Shown: piece after piece, positions 32,783 to 44,138 of the stretch
How positions within the stretch are numbered: the stretch's first letter is position 1
Layout of the letters: every line of letters begins with the position of its first letter
Assembly (NCBI GenBank): GCA_001599975.1
Contig: BCIO01000002.1
Span: 434,001 to 498,000 of the forward strand
DNA length: 64,000 nucleotides
From: Cystobasidiopsis lactophilus
Lineage: Eukaryota > Basidiomycota > Agaricostilbomycetes > Agaricostilbales > Chionosphaeraceae
Reading direction: 5' to 3'
Position numbers and translations under genes: made by a program
The notes under the pieces: model-generated
Databases searched by the model: none
The model's input: only the letters and a program-made list of their open reading frames with translations
Told to the model about the DNA's origin: nothing

Positions 32783-33194
32783 GCTGCCCGGTGAGATTCG
32801 TAGACGGCCAGAAAGGGGAGGGGAGGTTCGGATCAAGCAGCGTCTTGCCCTTCAAGGGTGCCAGGTGCCGCCATTCAGTCTCGAAGCGGACCTGTTACGA
32901 TCTTCAACTTGACTTTCCTCCGCATTGAACCTGCCAACGTACAGCCGCGAAGACAGAAAGCAGAGACCCGGACACGTTTGCCACGCCGCCACAACAAGAC
33001 TCGAAAGCAAGCACTTTGTTGTGCGCTTCGCTCGGGCAGCGTTGGGCTCTCTGGCCTCGCAAATCCGTTCTAGCGAGTGATTGCACGTCGTTGCAGGGAG
33101 AGAAACGACAACGAGCGAGGAAGGCTCGGCTCGGCTCGGCAAATCCGAGTGAAAGTTGGCTCAATGTTGGTTTGGAGTCGAACAGTCGCAAGCG
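32783..33194. other. Divergent promoter region
   Basis: About 410 bp between the orphan (minus) and Sec24 (plus). Apart from a short GGCTCGGCTCGGCTCGGC run near 33123-33140 nothing stands out. Confidence 0.4.
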
Positions 33195-36100
33195 ATGGAG
33201 GGCGAGCAGCAGCTGCCTCCTGGCTGGCACGCAGAATGGTGCGTCCAGCCTCGTACTCTAACACTGAGCTCTGTTCCAATGCGCACGGCGAGCAGGAACG
33301 AGCAGTATTCACGATATCTCTACATTGGTCTGTCCTCCCGCCTTGCCACTCATGTACAGCTGCTCAAGCGTGGCGAACAGACACCAGCACGAACCAGACG
33401 CAGTGGGAGGTGCCCACGCAGCCGACAGCGGCGGCCAGCCAACAGCAGCAGCAGCCAGCAGCTCCAACTGGGCCTCCCAAAGCTCGGCGCCAGTATGCGT
33501 CCAGCGAGGCCTACTACGCGGCCGGCGGCGTCGGTGGCCCTGGCTTGGGCGGTCCGCAGCACGGCCACACGCCCTCCATGTCCGCTTCGCAGGGCCAAGG
33601 ACCCGTCGAGCCCGCGCTGTTCTCCCCAATGCACGCCGCCGTCCCCGGCCCGTATGGCCAGCAGCCCGCGCCCGTCGAAGGCGTGGCGCCCGGCCCAGCG
33701 CCTTACATGGACGGCTCTCGAGGTCCCATGTACGGCCAGCCACAGGGCCAGCAGCAGCAGCAGCAGCCGGGGCCAATGCAGGGCATGACGGGTCAATTTG
33801 CGCAGATGGGCCTCGGCAACGTCAAGCCTGTTCGTTGCTTGTCCTCTGCCTTAGACATTGATCTGGTGTCTGACTAGGATTGGTCTTCGAACAGACCGTC
33901 AACCTGATCAACCAGCCAACGAACCCAGCCGAGTTGATGGCTCCAGCGCCCGAGATCAGCTTGCCTCCAGGTGTAAGAGCGACTCCCTCCCTTATCAGGC
34001 TTTGGTCAAGTCTTGATACGCTGGTACTGTGTTGCTTACAGTCCTCCTTCTCCAACCACCCGCTGCGCAACGCCGACGTGTCCTACCAGCGCTCCACTTT
34101 GAACGCGGTGCCCACCACCTCCGGCCTGCTCAACAAGTCCAAGATCCCGTTCGCCATCGTGCTGTCCCCTTACAGGAGTCTCAAGCCGGGAGATGTGCGT
34201 TGTCAATTTCGCCCTTGAATCCCTTGTTTGGCTTCTGATGATGATTTCACGCGCGCAGGAGGAAGTGCCAGTCGTCTCGGACTGCGTCATCGCCCGCTGT
34301 CGAAGATGCAGGACCTACATCAACCCCTATGTGTTCGTCGTCTTGCTCACCACCTCCCTCTCGAGGTAATGGAGCTAACAAGACCAACAGGACTTTCATC
34401 GAGGGCGGCAACCGCTGGAAGTGCTCCATGTGCTCCCTGTCCAACGAGGTGCCCCAGCTCTTCGACTGGAACCAGACCACCAACCAGCCCGCCGACCGCT
34501 GGCAGAGGCCGGAGCTCAACCACGCCGTCGTTGACTTTGTCGCCCCCACCGAGTACATGGTCCGCGCCCCCCAGCCGCCCGTCTACGTGTTCCTCATCGA
34601 TATCTCCTACGCTGCCATCCATTCAGGTGAGCTTGCGCCTCCTCCTTTCTAGTGAAATCATGTGTGACGAGAGTCTCACAGGCATGGTCGCCACCGCCGC
34701 CCGCACGCTCTTGGAATGCCTCGACCGCCTTCCCAACGTCGACGGCCGGACCAAGGTGTCGGTCATCGGCGTCGACTCGGCCCTGCACTTCTTCTCCCTG
34801 GCGCCCGACTCCACCGAGCCCACCATGCTCGTCGTCGGCGACCTCGAGGACGTCTTTCTGCCCCAGCCCACCGACCTGCTCGTCTCCCTCACCGAGGCCC
34901 GAGCCGGCATCGAGTCCCTCTTGTCCAGGCTCAACGACATGTTCAAGGACACCCACCAGGTCGGCTCCGCCATGGGCCCCGCTCTGCAAGCGGCCTACAA
35001 AATGATCGTGTGTTTGAGGACCTCTTTAGATAATCTCGATCCGTGGCTTATGGCGAGCCTCTCTCTGCACAGTCCAATGTGGGAGGGAAAGTGTTTGTGC
35101 TTTCGGCCAGCTTGCCGAGCCTGGGCCCCGGCGCGCTCAAGAACCGAGAGGACTCCAAGCTGCTCGGCACTTCCAAGGTGGGACTGAATTCCTACACAGT
35201 GCACACTGCCGGAGCACTAATTCTTTTGTTCTCCTCCACAGGAATCCACCTTGCTTTCGCCTTCCAACGAATTCTACAAAAAGCTGGCCACCGACTGCTC
35301 GCGCCAGCAAATCTCCGTCGACATGTGGCTCTTTGGCGCGTCTTACTCGGACGTGGCAACTCTCAGTAAGGGGAGAGCGAAGATGGAAATGTGTCAGATC
35401 TGACGGGTTTTCTTCGTCTTTCTCTTGCAGGCGGCTTGCCAAGGTACACTGGCGGCCAGACCTACTTTTACCCAGCGTTCGACGCCAGCCGGTCCGAAGA
35501 CGCGCTCAAATTTGCGCACGAGTTCGCAGAGGTGGTCACCTCGCCCTTCTTGCTCGAGGCCGTTTTGCGCGTGCGGGCGACGCGCGGCCTGCGCATGACC
35601 TCCTACCACGGTAACGCCTTTGTCCGGTCCACCGACCTGCTCGCCTTGTCCACCGTCTCCCAAGACCAGTCTTACGCCGTTGAAATTCAGATAGAAGACG
35701 TGAGTGGCCTCCACCTTACCATCAGTTTCTTGCACTGATCAAAGGATTCCTTTACTCACAGCCGCTCACTGGCCCATTTGTTGTCTTCCAAACGGCTGTG
35801 CTTCACACTTCGTCTTTCGGTAGGTTGTGATCCCTCTATTCGTTTCGAATATCGAGCTCATCACGTCTCCAGGCGAACGTCGCATCCGAGTGGTCACCCA
35901 AGCCTTGCCGACGACCACCAGCATGTCGGAGGTCTTTGGTGGCGTCGACCAAATCGCGCTGGCCACCTTCTTGGCCAACAAGGCGGTTGAGCGGTCGCTG
36001 TCGCACAAGCTGGAGGACGCCCGGGACGCCTGCATGAACAAGCTGGTCGACATCCTCACCGTCTACAAGGCCACTATGACCTCGGCCGGCAGCGGCGCCA

Positions 36101-36981
36101 GTCCTCAGCTGGTCATTTCCGAGAACATGAAGTACCTCCCACTCTTGCTTCTCGGCTTATTAAAACATGTGGGATGCCGCGCAAACGCTTTATCTGTGTC
36201 CATGCTGATCGAAATTGTTGCGATTCCCACAGGTCGGCTTGCGGCAAAGCGCCCAAATACCTTCCGACCTGCGCGCCTACGCCCAGTGTCTTCTCACCAC
36301 CCTTCCTTCCCAGCAACTCATCCCTTACATCCACCCCACCTTCTACTCTCTCCACAACATGCCTCGCGAGTGCGGTACCATCGACGACAATGGCGTCATC
36401 CTCCCGCCACCTCTTCCTCTCAGCAGCGAGCGCTTCGAGAGGCACGGTCTGCACCTCATTGAAGACGGCCAGAACATCTTCTTATGGGTCGGCCGAGATG
36501 CTGTGCCCGAGCTGCTCAAGGACGTCTTCGATCTTCCCAACATCACCGAGCTTCGCGGTGGCAAAGTGAGAGATAGTCCACTTTTGAGCTCTAGATTGAG
36601 CTAATCGGCAAGCTTCTTCTGCAGTACACTCTTCCGCTATTAGAAAATCCATTCTCTCAACGGGTCAACGCCATCGTTGGCAAAGTGCGCGAGTCGAGGC
36701 GCGGCCCTTATTGTGCGTGGCTCGCTCCCTGCTTGCTCGATAGAGCTTCATTGATGATCGTTCACACACAGACCCGCAACTCTACGTGGTGAAAGAAGAT
36801 GGCGAGCCCAGTCTGCGTCTGTGGGCGCTCAGCATGATGGTGGAGGACCGCCAAGAACCAGCGCCCAGCTACAACCAATTCCTGGGGACGCTCAAAGGTG
36901 CGCGCAACTTTCGAACCTTAGCAGAGGCGCTTGCTCATTCTGGCAATATGTTGCACAGACAAAGTCAACGGCAGCTCATAA
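33195..36981 (+). CDS. SEC24: COPII coat protein Sec24 with N-terminal WW domain
   Basis: Cargo-binding subunit of the COPII coat at ER exit sites. Conserved Sec24 order: a Pro/Gln/Gly-rich linker, [28 protein letters not shown], a zinc finger ([10 protein letters not shown]...WKCSMC), trunk/vWA ([28 protein letters not shown]), beta-sandwich, helical and gelsolin-like parts ([15 protein letters not shown]), ending LKDKVNGSS. Unusually, the first three exons encode a WW domain: [19 protein letters not shown], then [12 protein letters not shown], with both signature Trp and the final Pro. A poly-Gln/Pro stretch follows. About a dozen introns. The last exon and 3' flank are duplicated at 38.1 kb. 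Confidence 0.93.
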
Positions 36982-37180
36982 TATGGTCACGGGCGGACTA
37001 CGAACTCATGAACGCGGAACGATTATCGAATTCCAAAAGAACCTCTCCAAGAAGACCTGTGCAATGCATTTTCATTTTCCCTCCTTCTTCGTGTCTTTGC
37101 TAGAAGAGTCCATTCGAATCAAGCCCATTTGGTCAATGCTTTCGATCGATGTACAAGCCTGCCAAAACCAGCAAGACCGT
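36956..37180 (+). repeat. Direct repeat copy A (Sec24 end / carrier end junction)
   Basis: 225 bp containing the authentic last exon of Sec24 (from the CAG acceptor), its 3' flank, and on the other strand a diverged, frame-damaged copy of the last exon of the downstream carrier (TCAATGCTTTCGATC, then GATGTACAAGCC). Its partner is at 38110-38327. Similarity begins sharply at the intron acceptor and ends at GACCGT. Confidence 0.85.
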
Positions 37181-37221
37181 CTGCCAACGAGGAAATCCAG
37201 TCAACTCTGAACAACCCTGGG

Positions 37222-37998
37222 CTAAGCCTGCTCCTCTTGTCTGCTCCAACCCTCCAGATTGGCGGTAGCGGCCCAGTGGGCGACTTGCCGAACCATGTCG
37301 ACTTCCGGGCCCTCCAGACCTGCTTCTTGTGCCACTCGCTCCGCTTGGACTGGCGACACGTCTGGATGCTTGCCCTGATGTCTGGCCTTCAGGGAACTTT
37401 TGATGTCCGAAAGCTTGTCGAAGGGGTCGATGTCGGCGGAAGGGATTGCACTGATGAGGTCGTGCAGCGCGGCCACAACGGTGGGGTGGGTGTAAAAAGG
37501 CGGTTCTTGCCGGGAGCGATGGATTGTCTTACGCACTGAAAGGGTCAGCCGACAGTAAGCAACGGCCGCGCGAGGCTAAGGGCAGAACGTACGGCCTGGC
37601 AGCAACCCAAGGGCTTGTGCCTCGCGGAAGACGGGGAAGTGGCTGTTCTGTATGCCCAGGCGCATCCATTCGCACAGGGCTGCAAGCATATCCTCGTTAG
37701 CCAGCCAACAAGAAGGAAATCAAGCGAACAAGCCAACTCACCCAGCTGGATCTTGTTGATGGCCTCCCACCTGAGATCAGCTGCTTGTTGGCGCTCCTGC
37801 TCCTCCTTGCGCTCCTGCTCATTGTCCAGCACAGTCTCGAGGGGGCGACGAGCGACCTGAAAGCAGGTCAGACGGAACTCGGAGGCAAGAGCAGAATCGA
37901 CTTGAAAGGACACGGACCGCGGTGGTTGAGGGCAGCTCGGCCTGTGGAGAGGCCGGTGAGCTATTGTCGAACAAGTTGGGGTCACTGTGGCCAGACAT
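37222..37998 (-). CDS. Orphan protein between direct repeats
   Basis: Minus-strand gene of about four exons. From the ATG 37996-37998: MSGHSDPNLFDNSSPASPQ, VDSALASEFRLTCFQ, an Arg/Glu-rich coiled helix (RRPLETVLDNEQERKEEQER), AINKIQL spliced to ALCEWMRLGIQNSHFPVF, REAQALGLLPGR, and a last exon VRKTIHRSRQEPPFYTHPTV to RQEEQA (stop 37222-37224). No known family or targeting signal seen. It fills nearly all of the 929-bp segment between the two repeat copies, so it arrived with its introns as DNA. The start could lie further upstream. Confidence 0.55.
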
Positions 37999-38109
37999 TT
38001 CGCGGACGCTCTTGCGGACCCGGTGGCGCTGGGGAGATTCGTCCACAAAGAATGCTCGCCTTGAAGCGCGGAGCCTCCTTCAGCCCAAGCTTCTGAGGCG
38101 TGCTTGTTT

Positions 38110-38327
38110 CAGACAAAGTCAACGGCAGCTCATAATATGGTCGACGCCCTGAAAGGTGGAACGAACATCGAATCCCAAAGAACCTCCCCAAAACGACTTG
38201 TGGATTGTCCTCGTCTCTTCTTTTTCAAATGTGTTTCCTAGAAGTGTCCATCCAAAGAGAGCCCTTTTTGTCAATGCTTTCGATCTGCTTTGTCGATGTA
38301 CAAGCCCGCCAAAACCAACAAGACCGT
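38110..38327 (+). repeat. Direct repeat copy B (Sec24 end / carrier end junction)
   Basis: 218 bp. Begins CAGACAAAGTCAACGGCAGC, identical to the Sec24 last exon, here without the rest of Sec24 (a relic), and ends in the authentic last exon of the minus-strand carrier gene. Copies A and B share about four of every five bases outside the best-conserved 5' end. Confidence 0.85.
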
Positions 38328-40619
38328 GGTGGGAGGTCTGCACAAGGGCGTTAGCTCGATTCACGAAATCATAGTGAACAGCGCACGTCATGATGGCATA
38401 GGCGAACAACATGGTTTTCGAAATGAGGCGCTCGAAAGCATCGCCGCTTGCCGCGTCGGTGATCTGGGCCAAAGTGAGAGCTGGCGGCGACCTGTTCTAA
38501 ATGTGAGTCCAGATCTTCAGCAGCGTACACCGAGACGCACCCAATGGCCAGCGCCGCTGTTACAATAAATACGGGATCTGGGGGCGAAATTAGGCAAGGC
38601 TCTGCGCTCAATGCGAAAAGAGCGTACCGTCTGCCACCGACGTTTCATTGAGAGAGTAGACCCAAAGAAGAGGGAGCAAGAGCAGCGGTGTTATGATCAT
38701 GCGCGACAGGATGGCCACAGCGACAGTCCGTGTTTCTGAGGCGACATCTCAGCATCGCTCAAAACCAAGACTTGCATCTGACTCACCGCCCTTCTTAGCG
38801 GGAAGATTGCTCCGCGTGAGAGATGTGCCTCGGCCGATTCCGGGTCTGGGCCTGTTGGAGATGGACGGTTTGTGCTTCTTCAAGGGCAGCTTGTTGACGC
38901 TCTTGCTTTTAGGGTGCGCTTCCTTGTCTTCTTCGTGCATGAAGCCGCCAAGAACGATCAATGTCAGGGGAATCGAACAGTTGCCGGCTTGTTTCAAAGC
39001 GCTGTTGGCCGATTCCATTTTCAGTTTCGAGACTGGCTGCGAAGATGGCAGGACTGACCCTTTTAGAGGAACCAAGGTATCAAGGAAAGACTGAAGAGGT
39101 GGAATACAACAGACGATGATTGAAAGAAGAGCGGCGTATCTGTGCGTCGTGTTAGACGCGACTTGACCATGACCCGGCTCAGCGCTTACAGAGGGACTGT
39201 CATGAAGTTTTTCACCACGACCAAGACTTTCTTCGCCGGTAGCCGGACCCATCGATGAAGGAAGCCGAGTGCTTTTCGGGCTTTAAGTTGCCAGGCAGAA
39301 CGGGAGGGCTTGGTGGGTGAGACCCGGCCGGTTCCTCTCGGCACTCCCCATTCCGCATCATCGTCCGCCGCTTCATCATGCGAGAAGGCGGTGCCCGTCG
39401 TTTTATCAGCATCATCATCCTCTTCCGAACCTTCCGAGCCGCTACCCCTAGAAGAGTGTGCCGGTGTTCGCCAATCGGGGGTGTTTGGAAAGCTGTTGAA
39501 AACGCTGCCCTTGTAGAATCGCTTCCTTGAGGCTGATCTTGGTGACCGAGGGTTCTCCTCTTCTACCAATCCATTTTCGATCAAGAGCGGCGCTTGCTCG
39601 TCCTCGCCATTGATGTTAGGTGGCGACATGACCGGAGCGCGGTCCGGCAAGATTGACTCTTTGGGCTCCTCGTCAGCCACAGAGAGCAGCTTGACTCCCA
39701 CAGACCACCTGAGTATGATGCCGAGGGTCGAGAAGAGAACCAGGTATGAAAGGGCTCTTCCGAGCATTGCTCTGTTAGTCACCACGTCAGCGACTTCCAG
39801 GCTTTCAAACTCCAATTCGACAAACTCTTTAGTATCATCCTGTATTCTGCTTGAGCTTGGGTATGGTGTGTAGCGAGAAGACCACGTACATCGCCCCAGC
39901 GCAGCGCGTCCACGCTGTACACCAGACTCTGCATAAGAGCAATGGGCAGACCTGAATTCTTGGGTCAGAACGAGCCGGGGAACGAAATGAATCATCTTAC
40001 TGTTCGAGTTGGGAAACGCTGAGCATGCCACAGCGAAGTAGGTCTGGCTCCGCTTCAATCGAAATAGCCGACCCAGGGCGTAAGCAACTATCATGGAGAC
40101 GACAGTCACCACAACGAAGCCAACAGGGACAATATCTGTGCAGCCACTAGTTCAAAAGAGTATGGAAAGGCAGGAGGAGGGTCACAAACATAGGTCGGCT
40201 AGCTTGTCTGGCGTTAGGGAGAATGCCACCTTCGAAAACAGAACTGTGCGGAAGCGGTCAAGCTGAGCCCGTAGCCAACGGGAGGCTTGGAAACCTACGA
40301 GACGGGGTCAACACAGCAACATTGATGCGGTTGAGACTCTTCCGAACGCTTGAAGTGACGATGCCCCGCCGAGCGAGAAGGTAGCCAACGAACTGCGGGC
40401 GATGGTCTCCCGTCACTCGCTGGCTTCAGGCACCCTTGCAGATGAAAGCCTACAGCTACCAAGAAGACCTCGATAATGCTTTCGCTGACCACGACCAACA
40501 GAGCGCCCTGGGACAGCCCAAAGTCAGCTCTTCATTGCGATAAGGGGTCGAGGCTGTCCAGCCCGAAGATTTATGCGCACGAGAGCATTGTCAGGGTGCT
40601 TGTGATTGTGCGAACTCAT
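38271..40619 (-). CDS. Auxin-efflux-carrier-family (AEC) transporter 2
   Basis: A multi-pass AEC/Mem_trans carrier of about 560 residues. First exon from ATG 40617-40619 (MSSHNHKHPDNAL) splices to GALLVVVSESIIEVFLVA. Then GYLLARRGIVTSS, LNRINVAVLTPS, FSKVAFSLTPDKLADL, VPVGFVVVTVVSMIVAYALG, AFPNSNS, LSYLVLFSTLGIILRWS, a long acidic/Ser loop, and the second half: YAALLSIIVCCIPPLQSFL, CSIPLTLIVLGGF, ILSRMIITPLLLLPLLWVYS, DPVFIVTAALAIG, TLAQITDAASGDAFERLISK and LFAYAIMT. The last exon (PPTTVLLVLAGLYIDKADRK) lies in repeat copy B. Only weakly related to the AEC gene at 5-7 kb. Substrate unknown. Confidence 0.85.
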
Positions 40620-40793
40620 TGTAGATGTGGTTTATTGGGCGCAGGTCATGTTTGCGGCGTTTGCCAAGAGAATGTCCTGACGACGAAGCGGCCGGACGAG
40701 AAGAAAACAGCGAGCTAGGGCGGAAGTTCCACCGGATCCCTCTCGGTCTCAAGACTAGTGGGCAGAGTCAACTCTTTACATTGCAGAAAAACT

Positions 40794-41652
40794 CTATTTC
40801 TGCTTCTTGGAGGCAGCGGTCAAGGGGTGAACGCCAAAGTTCAAGTGGAACACCAGATAGCCTCCAATTGCCGCCGACAAGAACAGAACTCTGCAGTTTG
40901 CTAGATGTCAGTATGGAACTGCTCATGGAAAGAGTGTGCCTACGGAACAGCAGCGAGCGAGAGGTACACGTTGAATTCTGGGAGGGACAACGTGCTGCTC
41001 TGACGTCTGGTCCACCAATTGAAAGTGGCAATACCAACTGTAGCCGTCACGGTGTAAGCCAAAGGCTTTGAAATGCAATAACGAAGAAAAAGGCCACTTG
41101 CCGACGACATCGCTCATGAGGGCGTGGACGGTGGTGAGCTTGAGCTGTTTGCCACCGCCTCAGCAAACTCCCTCCAAATGCTTTATGAATGACACCCACT
41201 TTCTGGGCGGGCACGTCATTCTTTGTGAGAGCATCGCTGTAGGCCTTTCCAGTAGAGCCCTTCGCTTTGGCCTGGCCTTGCAGCATCTGGTCACAGACCT
41301 GTCAGTTATGTGCTGAGCTTGCTGGAGAGCAACGAAACCCACTGCAATGTACTCCATAGCACCAGTAGCGATGGACGGCAGAGCAGTCAGGATACCTCTG
41401 TAAGAGAAGTAGCCCAGACTAAGCCTCTGCAAACAGCAAGCTCAAAGGAGCACCGGTTTACGCAGCGCAGGCATAGTGCGAGATAGTGGAAACCGCGCTA
41501 GGTGGAGGCAGGACATTAATGAGCAAGCCCAAGTGGCCTGGCTTCGTGAACAGCTGCAAGGCATCCAAAGCAAAGCTCGCGGTGAAGAAGGCGATCGGGA
41601 AATGCACGAGGGCTGGGTGAACAGGGTGTCCGGCAATCTTGGCACCAGCCAT
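40794..41652 (-). CDS. DUF2231-family membrane protein
   Basis: Begins MAGAKIAGHPVHPALVHFPI, the hallmark of the DUF2231 (predicted membrane protein) family, with FFTASFALDALQLF in the first helix. Further exons give GILTALPSIATGAMEYIAVG, a hydrophilic loop, VHALMSDVV, TVTATVGIATFNWWTRR and VLFLSAAIGGYLVFHLNFGV, ending AASKKQK. That is four predicted helices and four or five introns. Family function is unknown; His residues in the first loop are conserved in the family and could bind a cofactor. It diverges from the PIG-P gene across only 125 bp, so the promoter is shared. Confidence 0.83.
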
Positions 41653-41777
41653 GGTTGATGTAGCTAAACGCGGAGAAGGGCAAGCGAGCAGCGGGCGTGG
41701 ACGTCACCGAAGATCGACGAGTGCGGAAGAAGACCTCTTGACGTCGGCGACCAATGAGATGAGTCGGATTGCCGACG

Positions 41778-42409
41778 ATGCCCAGCAGGCGCAAGAAACG
41801 GCAATCGAGCACTCGGGCAGACGCACCGCCTAACCTTCAGACAGCCCGTTTGGTCGACACGACTGATCATGCGCGTTTGGAGGGCACCCCAGCTTGGACG
41901 CCCAGTCGCGCTCCCAAGGCCACCAGAGACCCAGTGATCAGTCCAGCACCTTCTGAGTACCAAGGCCTGGTGGTTTACTATGGATCTGCCGCCGCGTTCA
42001 GCGTGTATTTGCTCTGGGCTTTTTTGCCGTCTTGGGTGTTGGAGGCGGTCGGTGTTTCCTGGTACCCGAATCAGTACGTTCCTGCTCTTTGGGACACTCT
42101 GAGTGACCTCTAATGAGGAGGGGCCGAAACAGAGAGTGGAGCGTGCTGATTCCGGCATGGTTGACAATGCTGGTCGTCTTCGTCTACCTCTTCTACGCTT
42201 TCATCAACATTTACGACACACCACCTATCGACTCTTTAGCTCAGAGTGTCGATGATCAAGGCCACATCCAGCAGCTGCTCGCGGAGGACGACGTTCACCC
42301 TCTGATCCGAAACTCGAAAGCGTTCTTGATGGACAACGCGATCCCGGCGCTTTACGACATGCCTGTGGACCTAGTGAATCGTGTGGTGTTTGGAGAAGCC
42401 GATGTATAG
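41778..42409 (+). CDS. GPI19: PIG-P subunit of GPI-GlcNAc transferase
   Basis: Subunit of the ER complex that transfers GlcNAc to phosphatidylinositol, the first step of GPI-anchor synthesis. Exons 41778-42073 and 42133-42409 encode 190 residues. After a basic Pro-rich N-terminus the PIG-P domain starts EYQGLVVYYGSAAAFSVYLL, WAFLPSWVLEAVGVSWYPN, then EWSVLIPAWLTMLVVFVYLF and NIYDTPPIDSL, giving two helices and the TPPxDS motif. A longer C-terminal tail follows. The first real ATG is 41778-41780. Confidence 0.92.
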
Positions 42410-42803
42410 CGTTGAACCAAGGCGATCGGCTGCTTGGGCTGGACTTCGTCGCCGCTTCGCTTTCTGCGAGCGGGCCGACTTTGGCCAATCAAGCTCAAGA
42501 AACCCAGGGGCAAGGTGCAAGAGTAGCAGCTCTTTCAATATTCATGGCTGGCAAGCTCGGCAGGCCGCCTACAGAAGCGCGAAAGTTCGGTACACCGTCC
42601 CTTGGGCATAGCATCTACCCACAGCTTGCTACGCACAACACCACAAAATCCTATCCTTCCACAAATATCGTCCAAAGGTCGTGCAACACTGTGAGTTGGC
42701 AATGCCAAGGCTGATAAGTTTGTGGGCTAAGACCGCGCTAAACAGGCCCGCACTCACAAAAATTTTGATTCCGCCATTGGCGTTTTCTCTTTTGGGGGGT
42801 CGG
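42410..42803. other. Convergent intergenic stretch
   Basis: About 390 bp between the PIG-P stop and the Hap2 stop. It holds both 3' flanks; no gene, repeat or RNA recognised. Confidence 0.4.
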
Positions 42804-43495
42804 TCAGTCCATGGGCAGGAAGGTGAAGGCGTCCAGCTCTTGTGGGCTCTTCTCCCGCTCCCGCATCTCCTTCAGCTCGGCCGCCGTGAGGAAGCGCCCT
42901 CCCGGGCCTCGCGGCCGGCGGACAGCGTGCTTGTGCCGCGACTCGTGCTTGTAAGGCTGCGCAGACATGTAACATTAGTCGTCTGGAAGGATGAACGGAG
43001 GGAAAAGAGAGAACGAACAGCGTTGCCGCGGCTGGACTGGGAGAGCTCTGCCAATTTGGCTCGCGTGGCCCGGCGCTTGAGTATGCGGAAGTACTGCTTC
43101 GAGTTGACGAGGAGCGGCTCCTGGTCGAGCACCGGCACGGCTGGCAGCACTTCGGAGGAGGTGGAGGCGGAGAGGAGATCGCCGGAGGAGGAGGCGTACA
43201 GGCCGAGCTCTTTGAGCAGAGTTTCGTACGAAGGGGTTTGCGTCAAGGCCGACGCGGCGGCTTCGTCGACGAGGAGCGGGCTGAAGCTTTGGAAGGCGTC
43301 GTCGGTGAAAGGGGAGGAGGCGGAGAAGGTGGACAGCGAGGTCGGCGAGCCCGCTGAGAAGGCGGACGGCCCAGCGAACGCAGAGCCGGAAAAGTCGAGG
43401 TGGGAGGGCGGCATGCTGAGCGCGCCTCCGGGCGCAAAGGCGTCAAAGTTCAGGTAGGAGAGGTACGAGTCCTCGGAGCACTCGCTGATGGACAT
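42804..43495 (-). CDS. HAP2: CCAAT-binding factor subunit Hap2 (NF-YA)
   Basis: DNA-contacting subunit of the trimeric CCAAT-binding factor in the nucleus. Exons 43019-43495 and 42804-42956 encode 209 residues. A Ser/Phe/Leu-rich N-terminal half resembles an activation region. The core is split by the 62-nt intron: the subunit-association helix [20 protein letters not shown] is in exon 1, the DNA-binding part [20 protein letters not shown] is in exon 2. All family Arg/His contacts look present. The domain sits at the very C-terminus, giving a compact Hap2. The intron has a GTTCGT donor and CTAAT branch site. Confidence 0.95.
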
Positions 43496-44138
43496 GGTGT
43501 TTATTTGCGTTACAGAGTAATCTGATGTGGTTGGGATCAGATAGCCCTTGATCTGTGAGGGCCAACCCCATCGTCCAATCACATGCGGGCGGGCCAAATC
43601 GGAGCCAAATTTTTTTGGCGCGACCCGCTGCTTAACTCCACGTCGGACTTGTGGCAACGCTTGTCGACTCGAAAGGTGTGCTCCTCATTCGTTATAAGTT
43701 GAAAGGCTTTTAGTTGGAGGTCGGAGGGCGAAGATGGGCGGCCTCAAGGGGTTGATGCTAGCGAAGTGCGATCTCATTTGTGCTCTGGCTATGAAATACC
43801 AAGGCAGGGCAGACATTGACAAGTCATGATCAAGCAAAGGACAGAGAGCAAGCACAATGCTAGTCAAATTAGGATCCTCTCCCCGGAGAAAGTGGTGGCC
43901 AAAGTCGAAGGCAATCTTGACCGTCGTCAGGTTTGGACCATCCATTTCGACCAGCAGACTTTACCTGTCCGCACTGGAGGTACCGCGTTCCACATCTTGT
44001 TCTTTGAGAAGGCGTGAAGAGCCGCCATAGACATTGCCAGTCTTGGAAGCTTGGCCACCCAAATCGAGCAGCGCAGTCTCGCCAGAATCTCCCAGACACA
44101 TTGACCTGTTCGCCCTTTAACATGAAGCACATACAGCA
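43496..44138. other. Unresolved stretch between HAP2 and an orphan
   Basis: About 640 bp. Apart from the HAP2 promoter, the minus strand at about 43950-44100 has an open frame with plausible composition (LLDLGGQASKTGNVYGGSSR) that might be an extra exon set of the orphan to the right or a small gene. I could not join it with confidence. Confidence 0.3.
43575..43579 (+). promoter_or_regulatory. CCAAT box upstream of HAP2
   Basis: CCAAT with good flanks (GTCCAATCAC) lies 80 bp upstream of the HAP2 start codon, in reversed orientation relative to the gene. Autoregulation by the CCAAT factor is possible; this is inference from one site. Confidence 0.3.

Noticed and set aside
33309-33796. Minus-strand frames opposite the Sec24 N-terminus
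   Set aside because: They mirror the Pro/Gln-rich low-complexity linker.
43685-43945. Minus-strand frame MDGPNLTTVKIAFDFGHHFL...
   Set aside because: Reads like an exon but I could not join it to a start or neighbours with proper splice sites; kept only as an unresolved stretch.
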